Assembly: GCA_001940725.1 (NCBI GenBank)
Contig: MDVR01000063.1
Location: forward strand, 1 to 14,498
Reading direction: 5' to 3'
Length of the DNA stretch: 14,498 nt
Source: Candidatus Heimdallarchaeota archaeon LC_2
GTDB taxonomy: Archaea > Asgardarchaeota > Heimdallarchaeia > Heimdallarchaeales > Kariarchaeaceae
Part shown: one piece after another, positions 1-6,870 of the stretch
Layout: each line of letters starts with the position of its first letter
Position numbering within the stretch: the first letter of the stretch is position 1
Program-made: the position numbers and the translations under genes
Notes under the pieces: generated by a model
Seen by the model: only the letters and a program-made list of their open reading frames with translations
Told to the model about the DNA's origin: nothing
Database searches by the model: none

Positions 1-1
1 A

Positions 2-727
2 ACATCAACTGGAGTACTCAATCCTTTAGCAGAAATATCAAAAATTGTACATAATAATGGTGCATTGCTTATGGCAGATTGTATCACCTCTGCAGGCGGT
101 GATTTGGTTGAGATGGATAAATGGGGTATTGATTTTTTTATTTCAGGCAGTCAAAAATGTTATGGACTACCACCAGGACTAGCTTTTATTGCTTTTAGTG
201 AAAAAGCTGAAGACGTAATGAGAAACAGAAATCTTAATCAAGATTTTTATTCAGATTTAATAATGTCATCTGATGTTAACTTGGGAATAACACCATTCAC
301 ACCACCCGTTGGACTAATTTATGGTCTTCAAGAAACCTTAAGTATAATTCTTGAAGAAGGCATGGAGAAAAGAATTGCAAGACATAGGAAAATGGGAATG
401 TTATACAGAAATGCGATGACTAACTTAGGGTTAGAATTATTTGCTCAGGAAGGATACAGATCTAATACTGTTACGACAACAAAAGTACCTGATAATGTAA
501 ATCCAAATACTTTATCCAAATCTGCGCTTGAATTAGGGATTATGATAGCTGGGGGGCAAGGAAGTATGAAAGGTAAAATATTTCGTGTTGGTCACATGAA
601 TATGGTTGGTCCTCGTGAATTACTTACAATCGTTGGAGTAATAGAAATTGCCTTAAAACAGGCAGGTGCGTCAATCCAATTAGGTGATGGCGTTAGAATA
701 ATTCAAGAAGGATTAATAGGAAAATAA
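2..727 (+). CDS. Class V aminotransferase, C-terminal part (5' end outside window)
   Basis: Pyridoxal-phosphate aminotransferase of class V, of the alanine-glyoxylate / serine-pyruvate transaminase kind. The frame is open from base 2, and the residues before the first internal start (TSTGVLNPLAEI, then HNNGALLMADC) match the core of the family, so the gene is cut by the window edge and no start is visible. The Asp of MADC should contact the PLP ring nitrogen. The Lys of SGSQKCYGLPPG (codon 155-157) is the expected Schiff-base lysine. The small C-terminal domain runs to IIQEGLIGK. The glycosyltransferase-like gene begins 4 bp downstream, so the two are probably cotranscribed. The substrate cannot be told from this fragment. 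The neighbours suggest a link to glycan precursors, but a purely metabolic role is equally possible. Confidence 0.88.
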   Translation, partial: TSTGVLNPLAEISKIVHNNGALLMADCITSAGGDLVEMDKWGIDFFISGSQKCYGLPPGLAFIAFSEKAEDVMRNRNLNQDFYSDLIMSSDVNLGITPFTPPVGLIYGLQETLSIILEEGMEKRIARHRKMGMLYRNAMTNLGLELFAQEGYRSNTVTTTKVPDNVNPNTLSKSALELGIMIAGGQGSMKGKIFRVGHMNMVGPRELLTIVGVIEIALKQAGASIQLGDGVRIIQEGLIGK

Positions 728-731
728 AATA

Positions 732-1796
732 ATGAAAATCTGGCTGGAAGCACTTACTGGTAAACAATCACTTCTAATGCATCATTTAGGAACTAAGCTT
801 GAAGAGGAGGGTCACGAAATTTTCATCACAACGAGACCTTATTCAATTGATCGATCTAACTCAAATCTTGATAGGTTGGGTAGAAATTACACATCTATTG
901 GAAAATATGGTGGAGCAAAATTAATGAATAAATTAATTGAAGGGTCGAAACGAATCATTGAACTAGCCACTTTAATTGATAAATTAAAACCAGAGTTATT
1001 AATTTCTTTTCCATCACCAGATGCATTTAGAACAGCATTTGGTCTGGGCATCAAGTCAATTCAAATAAATGATTCTCCCCATTCAATTGCCCCAGGAAAA
1101 CTAACAATTTCATTATCAAATGCTTTAGTTTATTCTGATGCAATTGATTCGTCTGAATTTGAAAAATTGGGTAAAACAAAGCACTTTACATTTCATGGAG
1201 TTGATGAAGTTTTATGGATTAAGAATTTTATCCCAAATGAAGCTGTATTGAACAAATTAGGAATTGAAAAAAACAGATATTTAGTTGTTCGTTGTGAAGA
1301 AAGCAAGGCAGGTTATTTTCAGAGGTTGTATCCAGAATTCACACCAGGGGATACTATAGTTACTCAAATTGTTGATGATCTTGAAACCCAGAATATTGAT
1401 TTGAAAATAGTTGCTTTCCCTCGATATCCTGAACAGGAAGAACAATTGATTGCAAAGAATGTAATCATCCCAAGCAGATCTGTTGATACACTTTCACTAT
1501 TTTATTTTGCAAAGGCAGTTATAACAGGTGGAGGTACTATGGGGAGAGAGGCTGCATTATTAGGAACACCCACACTGTACACATTTCCACTTGAGTTACC
1601 AGTTAGCTATTTTGTTTCAAATTTAGGCTTTCCTTTAATCCATTGTCCCAATCATAATAAGATATTGGAGGAGATTATTAAGTTAATTAAATCACCTAAA
1701 ATGGATGAAGAAAAAAGACAAGTATTAATTGATCAGATTGAAACCCCATACATAGGCTTACAGAAAGCCATCAGTGACCTAGGAAACGATTTATGA
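732..1796 (+). CDS. DUF354 family glycosyltransferase-like protein
   Basis: 354-residue protein that fits DUF354, a family with a GT-B (MurG / UDP-GlcNAc 2-epimerase-like) fold found mainly in archaea. It opens with MKIWLEALTGKQ, an N-terminal strand and loop followed by a long helix. The glycine-rich segment GGGTMGREAALLGTP (residues 266-280) sits where GT-B enzymes bind the nucleotide sugar. I see no signal peptide or membrane segment, so it is probably cytosolic or membrane-associated through partners. The ATG lies 4 bp after the aminotransferase stop, with AGGA-like sequence upstream. Its end overlaps the next gene by ATGA, which indicates translational coupling. Working next to a polyprenyl-phosphate sugar transferase, it may add or modify a sugar on a lipid carrier. 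The actual donor and acceptor are unknown. Confidence 0.75.
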   Translation: MKIWLEALTGKQSLLMHHLGTKLEEEGHEIFITTRPYSIDRSNSNLDRLGRNYTSIGKYGGAKLMNKLIEGSKRIIELATLIDKLKPELLISFPSPDAFRTAFGLGIKSIQINDSPHSIAPGKLTISLSNALVYSDAIDSSEFEKLGKTKHFTFHGVDEVLWIKNFIPNEAVLNKLGIEKNRYLVVRCEESKAGYFQRLYPEFTPGDTIVTQIVDDLETQNIDLKIVAFPRYPEQEEQLIAKNVIIPSRSVDTLSLFYFAKAVITGGGTMGREAALLGTPTLYTFPLELPVSYFVSNLGFPLIHCPNHNKILEEIIKLIKSPKMDEEKRQVLIDQIETPYIGLQKAISDLGNDL

Positions 1797-2830
1797 TTTC
1801 TGATATATACCTTATCTCAATTTTTGCTATTTTAGGTTTTATAGCCACATATCTTCTAACACCAAAATTTGGAAATTTTATGATGTCAAAAGGAAAATTT
1901 GGAAAAGATGTTCATAAAAAAGACTTACCCGAGATACCAGAGGCTGGAGGAATTAGTTTCATGCTCGTCTACTTAGTATTACTCTTTATTGGGATATATA
2001 TAGCTCCAACTCAATTAGCCCGTTATAGAATGACTATAATATTATTCATTTTATTTTTAGTAACATTGCTAGGTCTATATGATGATTTTTATCGTTTATC
2101 TGCACTTGCAAAACCTGGAATACTTGTAATTTTATCATTACCGATAGTTTTGTTCAATGAATATAACGGAATTCAAATCGCAAATCCAAGTCCAGCATTA
2201 CCTTTTGTGGGATATACGAGATTAGATATTGTCTATTGGGGACTTGCAATTTTTGTTGTCGCGATTCCCAGTAATGCATCTAATATGCTTGATGTAATGA
2301 ATGGAGTTATGGCAGGTTCAGGAATTTTAATATCATTAACTGCATTTATTGTAACATACATAATCCCTCTGTCGGAATCAGCTATATTTGTGGCAAGATA
2401 TACATCTTTAACATTAGCTGCTGTTCTCTTTGGATTTTGGATATTTAATAAATATCCTGCAAGAATTTTTGCAGGTGACACTGGTAGTCTTGGAGCTGGA
2501 GCTGCGATAGGATTAATTGCAATTTACGGTGAAATCGAATTTGTATTGATTGTTGCCCTTCTGGTTCATATTATGAATAGTTTTTCTATTTTAAGTTCAT
2601 TAAAAGGATTAAAAGATCGTCATAATATTCGAGAAAGACCTGTGTGGGTAGAGGATGGTGTTGTTTATGCCTCAAAAAATCCGAAAGCACCTATTACCCT
2701 TGTAAGATTGATCGTTGCAAGATCACCACTACCTGAAAATTTAATCATTAAAGAAATTATGAAATTAGTGATATTTAGTTGTGTTCTAGCAATTATTACT
2801 GCATATTTAATTAGAGTTGAACTATCATGA
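1793..2830 (+). CDS. GPT/MraY-family polyprenyl-phosphate sugar-1-phosphate transferase
   Basis: 345-residue polytopic membrane enzyme with roughly ten hydrophobic segments. It belongs to the family that moves a HexNAc-1-phosphate from a UDP-sugar to dolichyl or undecaprenyl phosphate (Alg7, AglH, WecA, MraY), the first committed step of N-glycan or surface glycan assembly. Visible signatures are HKKDLPEIPEAGG (41-53), the cytosolic acidic motif GLYDDFYRLSALAKP (94-108), NASNMLDVMNG (161-171, with the Asn and Asp expected near Mg2+), FAGDTGSLGAGA (226-237) and HNIRERP (277-283), which lies in the last cytosolic loop. The eukaryote/archaea-type HNIRERP motif favours UDP-GlcNAc over the MraY substrate, but this is inference. 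It overlaps the previous and next genes by ATGA and is therefore the centre of a coupled operon. Confidence 0.88.
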   Translation: MISDIYLISIFAILGFIATYLLTPKFGNFMMSKGKFGKDVHKKDLPEIPEAGGISFMLVYLVLLFIGIYIAPTQLARYRMTIILFILFLVTLLGLYDDFYRLSALAKPGILVILSLPIVLFNEYNGIQIANPSPALPFVGYTRLDIVYWGLAIFVVAIPSNASNMLDVMNGVMAGSGILISLTAFIVTYIIPLSESAIFVARYTSLTLAAVLFGFWIFNKYPARIFAGDTGSLGAGAAIGLIAIYGEIEFVLIVALLVHIMNSFSILSSLKGLKDRHNIRERPVWVEDGVVYASKNPKAPITLVRLIVARSPLPENLIIKEIMKLVIFSCVLAIITAYLIRVELS

Positions 2831-3123
2831 TAGACAATAATTTCTTAATCAATGAAAAATCTAAGAACATTCCATTTTTGTTTACATTAACCGTTGTTTG
2901 GTTAATTCTATTATCTTTATGTGCATTAATTGGCTTACTCATAGTTCCAATTCAAAGTTCAAGTGATTCATATGTTGTCCAACTAATCTTTGGTGGTGGA
3001 AAAGTATTAATTTCTTTGACTTTCGTAATGGTATGGTTGATTGGATGGTATCGAGCAATGAACTTTCTATTACTTTTTCAGTTCTATGTATCTGATCTTA
3101 ATTCCGTTCCCAAAGAAAATTAA
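2827..3123 (+). CDS. Small two-TM membrane protein in glycan operon
   Basis: 98-residue protein that I do not recognise. A short hydrophilic N-terminus is followed by two hydrophobic stretches, about residues 17-40 and 54-87, joined by a Ser-rich external or internal loop (PIQSSSDSY). It has no cysteines or charged residues that look catalytic. Its ATG overlaps the stop of the phospho-sugar transferase (ATGA), which strongly suggests that it is a real, coupled gene and perhaps a small subunit or stabiliser of that enzyme. Its last 26 bp overlap the end of the convergent TrmB-like gene. Function is unknown. Confidence 0.6.
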   Translation: MIDNNFLINEKSKNIPFLFTLTVVWLILLSLCALIGLLIVPIQSSSDSYVVQLIFGGGKVLISLTFVMVWLIGWYRAMNFLLLFQFYVSDLNSVPKEN

Positions 3124-3889
3124 AATTACCACAAAATACATCAACTATACCTGAATTTGTTGAATACTGTGGTTTATAAATACGGCGCGTTTTTCCTGAA
3201 TCATTTTCTTCGCTTGCCCAAATAATAAAAATCATCGAAGTTCGATCAACTATTGTACCTCGGCTCATTATACTTCGAGGTGGGATAGATTTTACCTTAA
3301 TACCCATCTCTATCATTTCTGCTAATTTATCATCAATCTCAGAATTTGTTTGCATCAGGATTTTTACTTCACAACCTCTATTAATTGCATTTCTAATATC
3401 ATCTCGTACTATATCATACCAGCTAAAAATATGGGAGAAAATCAATATTTCTTCTTTTGCAGAATTTATTAAATTTTTTGTAAATTCTTCGGCATCTGTG
3501 AGATTACTAAATTGAGATATTAATTCACCAGGTAAGATGTCAAAGTGACTCTTTAGGTAAAGAGGTTCTACCAACTCAAGTAATGTGGCACCATCATTGT
3601 TTAATTGTGTAATTCTATCAGAAAAATCACTTTTTGCTCTCTGAATATATTGGGTGATTGCTTCCTGTGGATGTTTGGCATTGTAAACCCGAGGCCGAGA
3701 ATTGGATATTTCAACAAAATGCTTTGAAGAAAGTGAATCTAATGCCTCATAAACTCGAGAGGGTCGCATATCGAATCTTTTAGCGATATCATCTGCCGTT
3801 GACGCCCCATTTATGTATAAATCACGTATGACATGTTTTTCATATTTGGACAAACCAAAATTTCCAAGCAAAGCATCAATTTCAGACAT
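3098..3889 (-). CDS. TrmB-like transcriptional regulator (winged HTH plus PLD-like domain)
   Basis: Archaeal sugar-regulator type protein. The N-terminal winged helix (GLSKYEKHVIRDLYINGASTA, then DIAKRFDMRPSRVYEALDSL) matches TrmB HTH domains. It is followed by a coiled segment (AITQYIQRAKSDFSDRITQL) and a C-terminal phospholipase-D-like domain (AKEEILIFSHI, RGCEVKILMQT, DRTSMIFIIW), as in TrmB relatives that bind sugars or other effectors. I chose the ATG at 3889 (263 aa). A GTG 18 bp further up would add six unconserved residues, MHTNNN. A TATA-like element at 3943-3950 fits transcription from about 3920. The gene is convergent with the glycan operon and overlaps it by 26 bp. It may regulate that operon or itself through the inverted repeat at 3974-3991, but this is a guess. 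Confidence 0.85.
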   Translation of the reverse strand: MSEIDALLGNFGLSKYEKHVIRDLYINGASTADDIAKRFDMRPSRVYEALDSLSSKHFVEISNSRPRVYNAKHPQEAITQYIQRAKSDFSDRITQLNNDGATLLELVEPLYLKSHFDILPGELISQFSNLTDAEEFTKNLINSAKEEILIFSHIFSWYDIVRDDIRNAINRGCEVKILMQTNSEIDDKLAEMIEMGIKVKSIPPRSIMSRGTIVDRTSMIFIIWASEENDSGKTRRIYKPQYSTNSGIVDVFCGNFNFLWERN

Positions 3890-3942
3890 GTTATTATTTG
3901 TATGCACAAACCATTACTTATAGCTATTCTGATCTTCAGTCC

Positions 3943-3950
3943 TTTAAATA
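3943..3950 (-). promoter_or_regulatory. TATA-like box for the TrmB-like gene
   Basis: On the minus strand this reads TATTTAAA, a good match to an archaeal TATA box. An archaeal start site about 25 bp downstream would fall near 3920, giving a leader of about 30 nt before the ATG at 3889, or about 13 nt before the GTG at 3907. Confidence 0.5.
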
Positions 3951-3973
3951 CCTAGCTGACAATTCATAACTAA

Positions 3974-3991
3974 TACAATCCAAGGATTGTA
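3974..3991. promoter_or_regulatory. Perfect inverted repeat, candidate operator
   Basis: TACAATCC, two bases AA, then GGATTGTA: eight-base arms that are exact reverse complements. It lies between the TATA-like box of the leftward regulator gene and the 5' end of the rightward structured RNA region. This is a typical place for an operator of a dimeric repressor such as a TrmB-family protein. It could instead be a hairpin at the 5' end of the RNA transcript. No second copy was noticed in the window. Confidence 0.4.
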
Positions 3992-4313
3992 CAAATTGAA
4001 CTTACTACCTTTGGAACTAAAGGTGTAAGAGGATTGGGTAAGCATCCACCTGTAACTTCTTTTGATCAATGAAAGGAGACCGGAAAAGTTGGAAAACTAC
4101 CGAAACGTCATAATGACGGTCCTACCCTGTTTTTAGTATGAAAAATCAAAGCTACAGGAACGCTGGTACTCACTCCACGAACTGAAAATGGTCTGCCAGT
4201 GGTTAAATATCACGGAAACGCTGCCTTTGATGACCCCTGTAGGGATAGAAGCAGAAGGACGCACCGTTTTTGATATAAGAACAGAACCTAATTGAATATG
4301 TTCTTTCAACTTG
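3992..4313 (+). ncRNA. Structured RNA, tentative divergent RNase P RNA
   Basis: No frame stays open here, and 4021-4260 is about 42-48% G+C against clearly AT-richer neighbours, as expected for a folded RNA. Elements fit RNase P RNA in order. CAAAUUGAA (3992-4000) pairs with UUCAACUUG (4305-4313) with one mismatch and would close the molecule like P1. A P3-like hairpin at 4001-4029 has 11 bp, one bulged U and a GGAACU loop. AUUGGGU (4033-4039) pairs with ACCUAAU (4286-4292) like P4, directly beside ACAGAA (4281-4286), the core of conserved region V. CACGGAAACGCUGCC (4211-4225) resembles region III. CUACAGG (4152-4158) pairs with CCUGUAG (4236-4242) and encloses CGCUGG/CCAGUG. Against it: the usual GAAAGUC of region I and the P4 bulged U are not evident, and some helices I found are mutually exclusive. 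The main alternative is another large RNA, such as an SRP RNA, for which I could not find helix 8. Confidence 0.5.
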
Positions 4314-4533
4314 AAAGAAAGTATGATGGTGACATCAGATTTAGGGTTGCAGAACGTGATTTGTTATATACTGATCGAGTGTATATATCAAAAAAGATCA
4401 TATACCTATACTCAAAATACTTTATTTTTATTTAATTGAACTATATTTTGGTTGTTAAATGTATGAAAATCCCGCATTACTAATTTATGATTTTTATCTT
4501 TATATTTTTAAATAATCAACCGCAAATAAAATT
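4314..4533. other. AT-rich intergenic stretch before aIF2-alpha
   Basis: I see no protein gene here. The 5' part holds short hairpin-forming pieces: UUCUUUCA/UGAAAGAA around 4301-4319, UGAUG-GUGA-CAUCA at 4324-4337, and an imperfect GTATATATC/GATCATATAC pair at 4381-4405 with an A6 loop. The latter could mark the 3' end of the upstream RNA. From about 4400 the sequence is strongly AT-rich and looks like promoter DNA for the downstream gene pair. Confidence 0.4.
4499..4512 (+). promoter_or_regulatory. TATA-like element for aIF2-alpha/Nop10
   Basis: The run TTTATATTTTTAAA is centred about 28 bp before the GTG start at 4534. At archaeal spacing, transcription would begin at or just before that codon, so the message may be leaderless. 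The surrounding DNA is very AT-rich, which weakens any single TATA call. Confidence 0.35.
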
Positions 4534-5340
4534 GTGTCAGTATTAAGTAGAAAATCTCTTCCAGAATCACAAGACCTCGTTATAGGTGTAGTTTCAAAAA
4601 TTCAAAGACATGGAGTCTACATTACACTCAAGGAATTTGACAATCTAATAGGTTATTGTCATATAAGTGAAGTAGCAGGTGCTTGGATAAGAAATATCAG
4701 AAATTTTGTTCGACTTGATCAAACTGTGGTCGCTAAAGTATTGCGAGTGCAAGAAGATACAGGTCAGGTAGACATTAGCCTGAAAAGAGTTTCTGATGGT
4801 CAAAAGCGTGAAAAAAGTTTACAATACAAACGCCAAAACGCATCCTTAGCCATGATTAAGATAATTGGTGAAAAATCAAATTTAGCTGCATTGGAAGTTC
4901 GAGAGATCATTGAAGATCAATTCACTGAATTTTTTGGGAGTTTATATGATGGGTTTGAAGAAATTGTTGCTGTAGGTCTTGAGAGTATAAGTGATTTCAC
5001 CATTGATGATGAATTAAAAAATATTATACTTGAAGTTGCTGAAGCTAGTATACAAATAACTACTGTTACTTTTACAATCAATTTAAGAATACGATCTTAT
5101 GCTTCTGATGGGATAGTTCATATTAGAAAATTGTTAGAAGTAGCCCAAAAGGCAGCTGACGAATTCCCAGATGTAAAAAATGAAATTACCACAATTGGTG
5201 CGCCAACATATAGAATATACCTAGAAGGATTGTCATATCCAGAAATTGATGATGTGTATCATCATATCCAAGAAAAATTAGAAAATGTAAGTAAAGATCT
5301 AGATGTTGAATATTTATTGGAGAAAGAGGGAAATAAATAA
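4534..5340 (+). CDS. Translation initiation factor aIF2 alpha subunit
   Basis: 268 residues, normal length for the alpha subunit of archaeal initiation factor 2. This heterotrimeric GTPase brings initiator tRNA to the small ribosomal subunit. An N-terminal S1/OB domain (about 14-85) shows FDNLIGYCHISEVAGAW, NIRNFVRLDQTVVAKVLRV and DISLKRV, all close to the family pattern. A helical middle domain and an alpha-beta C-terminal domain (IVHIRKLLEVAQKA to YHHIQEKLENV) follow. The GTG start is chosen because homology begins a few residues later and a TATA-like element lies about 28 bp upstream. There is no clear ribosome binding site, consistent with a leaderless message. Nop10 follows with no gap, an arrangement common in archaea. 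Confidence 0.96.
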   Translation: MSVLSRKSLPESQDLVIGVVSKIQRHGVYITLKEFDNLIGYCHISEVAGAWIRNIRNFVRLDQTVVAKVLRVQEDTGQVDISLKRVSDGQKREKSLQYKRQNASLAMIKIIGEKSNLAALEVREIIEDQFTEFFGSLYDGFEEIVAVGLESISDFTIDDELKNIILEVAEASIQITTVTFTINLRIRSYASDGIVHIRKLLEVAQKAADEFPDVKNEITTIGAPTYRIYLEGLSYPEIDDVYHHIQEKLENVSKDLDVEYLLEKEGNK

Positions 5341-5499
5341 GTGAAATCTTTATTTTGTTGTAGCAATTATCATTATACTTTGCAAAATAAAAATTGTTCG
5401 AAATGTGGAAATGAGGTGAAACATCCATATCCCGCCCGGTTTTCAATTGAAAAAGAAAGGAAATATAGATACTTGGTTCGTAAAATAATTAAGGAATAA
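5341..5499 (+). CDS. H/ACA RNP component Nop10
   Basis: 52-residue protein starting at a GTG immediately after the aIF2-alpha stop, with a purine-rich GAGGG about 12 nt before it. Nop10 bridges Cbf5 and L7Ae in archaeal H/ACA ribonucleoproteins, which make guide-directed pseudouridines in rRNA. The signature HPYPARFSIEKERKYRYLVRKIIKE region is clear, as is a C-terminal Zn half-site NCSKCG (Cys19, Cys22). The N-terminal half-site is unusual: most archaeal Nop10 proteins have CPxCG, but here it reads FCCSNYHYTL. Cys7 is kept, the second Cys is replaced by Tyr, and a His follows. Zinc may be bound with His11 or Cys6, or binding may be weak. The last 11 bp overlap the end of the convergent METTL5-like gene. 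Confidence 0.92.
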   Translation: MKSLFCCSNYHYTLQNKNCSKCGNEVKHPYPARFSIEKERKYRYLVRKIIKE

Positions 5500-6112
5500 T
5501 TATTTTCTCTGTTCTCAGAATTAGTACCTTATTGACCTTTTGTCTTTGTTTATGCCATGAATACGATTGTGCTAACGGGAATTCATCAAGATATGATTCC
5601 AAAACTTGTATATTATGCTTTTCCAGTATTTTAGGCAAATTTTTTATGTTACCTGGTGACCCATCTACGATAGAATAGACAATTGAAGCTAGAGTGTGGG
5701 CTTTTGTAATGAAATCGATATCTCGATATTTTTTTTGCTGAATTCCAAATGGTGGATTAATTATTGCAGTATCATAAATTTCATCCGATTCATAATTAAG
5801 GGCATTAGCAATAATAACATCTACAATTAAATCATTTATTAAGATGTTTTCCTCCATTATTTTGGCTGCATCTTGATCAATTTCAATTGCCGTAACGGTA
5901 GCTCCACAAACTGAAGCAGCGATTGATAATATTCCAGTTCCCGCACAAAGTTCTATTATTTTTTTGTCTTGAATATCTCCTAGTTCAATTGCCCGGGTTA
6001 TTAAATTTGCAGCTACTCGCGATGGTGTTGAATATTGTTCTAGATTTATTTTTGGTGAAGCAAAACCTTTGACAGATCTTGAAAGCAAGATTTCCAAATT
6101 CTTACGATTCAT
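5489..6112 (-). CDS. METTL5-like adenine-N6 rRNA methyltransferase
   Basis: 207-residue Rossmann-fold, SAM-dependent methyltransferase. The substrate-side motif LEQYSTP (24-30), SAM loop ELCAGTG (54-60), acidic EID (77-79) and catalytic NPPFG (119-123) match the METTL5 family, which makes a single m6A in human 18S rRNA. Archaeal relatives are presumed to act on the 16S counterpart, probably position-equivalent, but that is inference. The SAM loop has Ala where GCG is common. It is the last gene of the leftward cluster: its ATG lies inside the end of the TrmJ-like gene (11-bp overlap), and its own end overlaps Nop10 by 11 bp on the other strand. Many eukaryotic and some archaeal relatives need Trm112, which is not encoded here. 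Confidence 0.85.
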   Translation of the reverse strand: MNRKNLEILLSRSVKGFASPKINLEQYSTPSRVAANLITRAIELGDIQDKKIIELCAGTGILSIAASVCGATVTAIEIDQDAAKIMEENILINDLIVDVIIANALNYESDEIYDTAIINPPFGIQQKKYRDIDFITKAHTLASIVYSIVDGSPGNIKNLPKILEKHNIQVLESYLDEFPLAQSYSWHKQRQKVNKVLILRTEKIIIP

Positions 6113-6869
6113 TAGTACCAGCTTTGTTACATTTATCCCAATGTGGATGCCCTTCTAATACAGTTTTTGAGATCCCTCTAAAAGTTCCGACTATTGCATT
6201 TCCTTCTCTTTCGGTTACAAAGGACCTTCCAAGAACGTTACGAAATACTTTTCGTATTCCATCAAAATTTTCTTCTTTTATCCAACTGTGTGGGAGAATT
6301 TCATCTAAGTATTCAAAAATCACTCTTCGTTTCTCTTGAGAAATGATTTCGTGTAAAGGCTGATCTTCCTTATTTACCGATTTTCCTTTAATTTGTTCTC
6401 TTGACAGTTCCCACAAAGCAATTGAAGCAGCATGAGAAATATTCAACACTTGGTTTTCACCAGGCATTGGAATATGACAGAGAAAGTCACACGTATCTAA
6501 TTCTTCATTTGATAAGCCATAATCTTCTCTCCCAAGAACGATACCTATGGTACCTGAATAAGTAGAGACATTAGTGGGTATGTCTTTTACCGATATTGAA
6601 GATCTAGATAAATTATTATAACCGCCAATTCTAGCTGACAAACCAATTAAAGTTTCAACGTGTGATTTAGTTTCGTCCAAATTATTTACAATTATTAGGT
6701 TATCCAAATATGGCCTCCCCCAAGTTGCACGTTGATATGCTTCATCATCGATATCACATTCAGGAGCAACAGCTATTAATTTGGAAACTCCATAATTACT
6801 ACAAAGTCGAGCAAGAGCTCCCAAATTACCTGAGTGTTTAATACCGACAACAATTATAGACAATTTCAT
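6102..6869 (-). CDS. TrmJ-like SPOUT RNA 2'-O-methyltransferase
   Basis: SPOUT-class methyltransferase of the TrmH/TrmJ type, which methylates ribose 2'-OH groups. The closest characterised archaeal relatives act on tRNA nucleotide 32. The three knot motifs are present: GNLGALARLCSNYG (14-27, with catalytic-type Arg21), IVLGREDYGLSNEEL (110-124) and VLNISHAASIALWEL (141-154). A C-terminal extension (about 165-255) ends in RKVFRNVLGRSFVTEREGNAI, like the TrmJ C-terminal helix region. I choose the ATG at 6869 (255 aa), one base after the stop of the HemK2-like gene. A longer frame from 6914 would add 15 residues overlapping that gene and precede the natural MKLSIIVVG first strand. It is probably cotranscribed and coupled with both neighbours. 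The tRNA target is inferred, and rRNA is possible. Confidence 0.83.
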   Translation of the reverse strand: MKLSIIVVGIKHSGNLGALARLCSNYGVSKLIAVAPECDIDDEAYQRATWGRPYLDNLIIVNNLDETKSHVETLIGLSARIGGYNNLSRSSISVKDIPTNVSTYSGTIGIVLGREDYGLSNEELDTCDFLCHIPMPGENQVLNISHAASIALWELSREQIKGKSVNKEDQPLHEIISQEKRRVIFEYLDEILPHSWIKEENFDGIRKVFRNVLGRSFVTEREGNAIVGTFRGISKTVLEGHPHWDKCNKAGTNES

Positions 6870-6870
6870 T

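Noticed and set aside
2233..2481. Open frame on the minus strand inside the GPT-family gene, and similar frames opposite SRP54, Pus10, TrmJ-like and DUF655.
   Set aside because: They lie wholly within well-supported genes, have no promoter or family similarity, and look like by-products of codon bias.
3890..3907. GTG start of the TrmB-like gene at 3907.
   Set aside because: It adds only MHTNNN, and the ATG at 3889 sits better before the HTH domain. It remains possible given the frequent non-ATG starts here.
4030..4313. SRP (7S) RNA, because of CUGUAAC at 4049-4055.
   Set aside because: I found no helix 8 with the GGAA loop and AGCAGCC-type strand, and no long helix 5 pairing of 5' and 3' halves. 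The order of elements fits RNase P better.
4000..4320. Broken protein gene; one frame reads VGIEAEGRTVFDIRTEPN and another GTLVLTPRTENGLPVVKYHG.
   Set aside because: The short open stretches match no family I know and are split by stops in all frames. The region has extensive base pairing and raised G+C, which favours RNA.
4323..4376. Possible C/D box guide RNA: AUGAUGG near 4323, GUGAUU near 4356 and CUGA at 4371.
   Set aside because: Box C has a mismatch, the internal boxes are degenerate and the second guide would be only about 8 nt. Such matches are expected by chance in AT-rich DNA.
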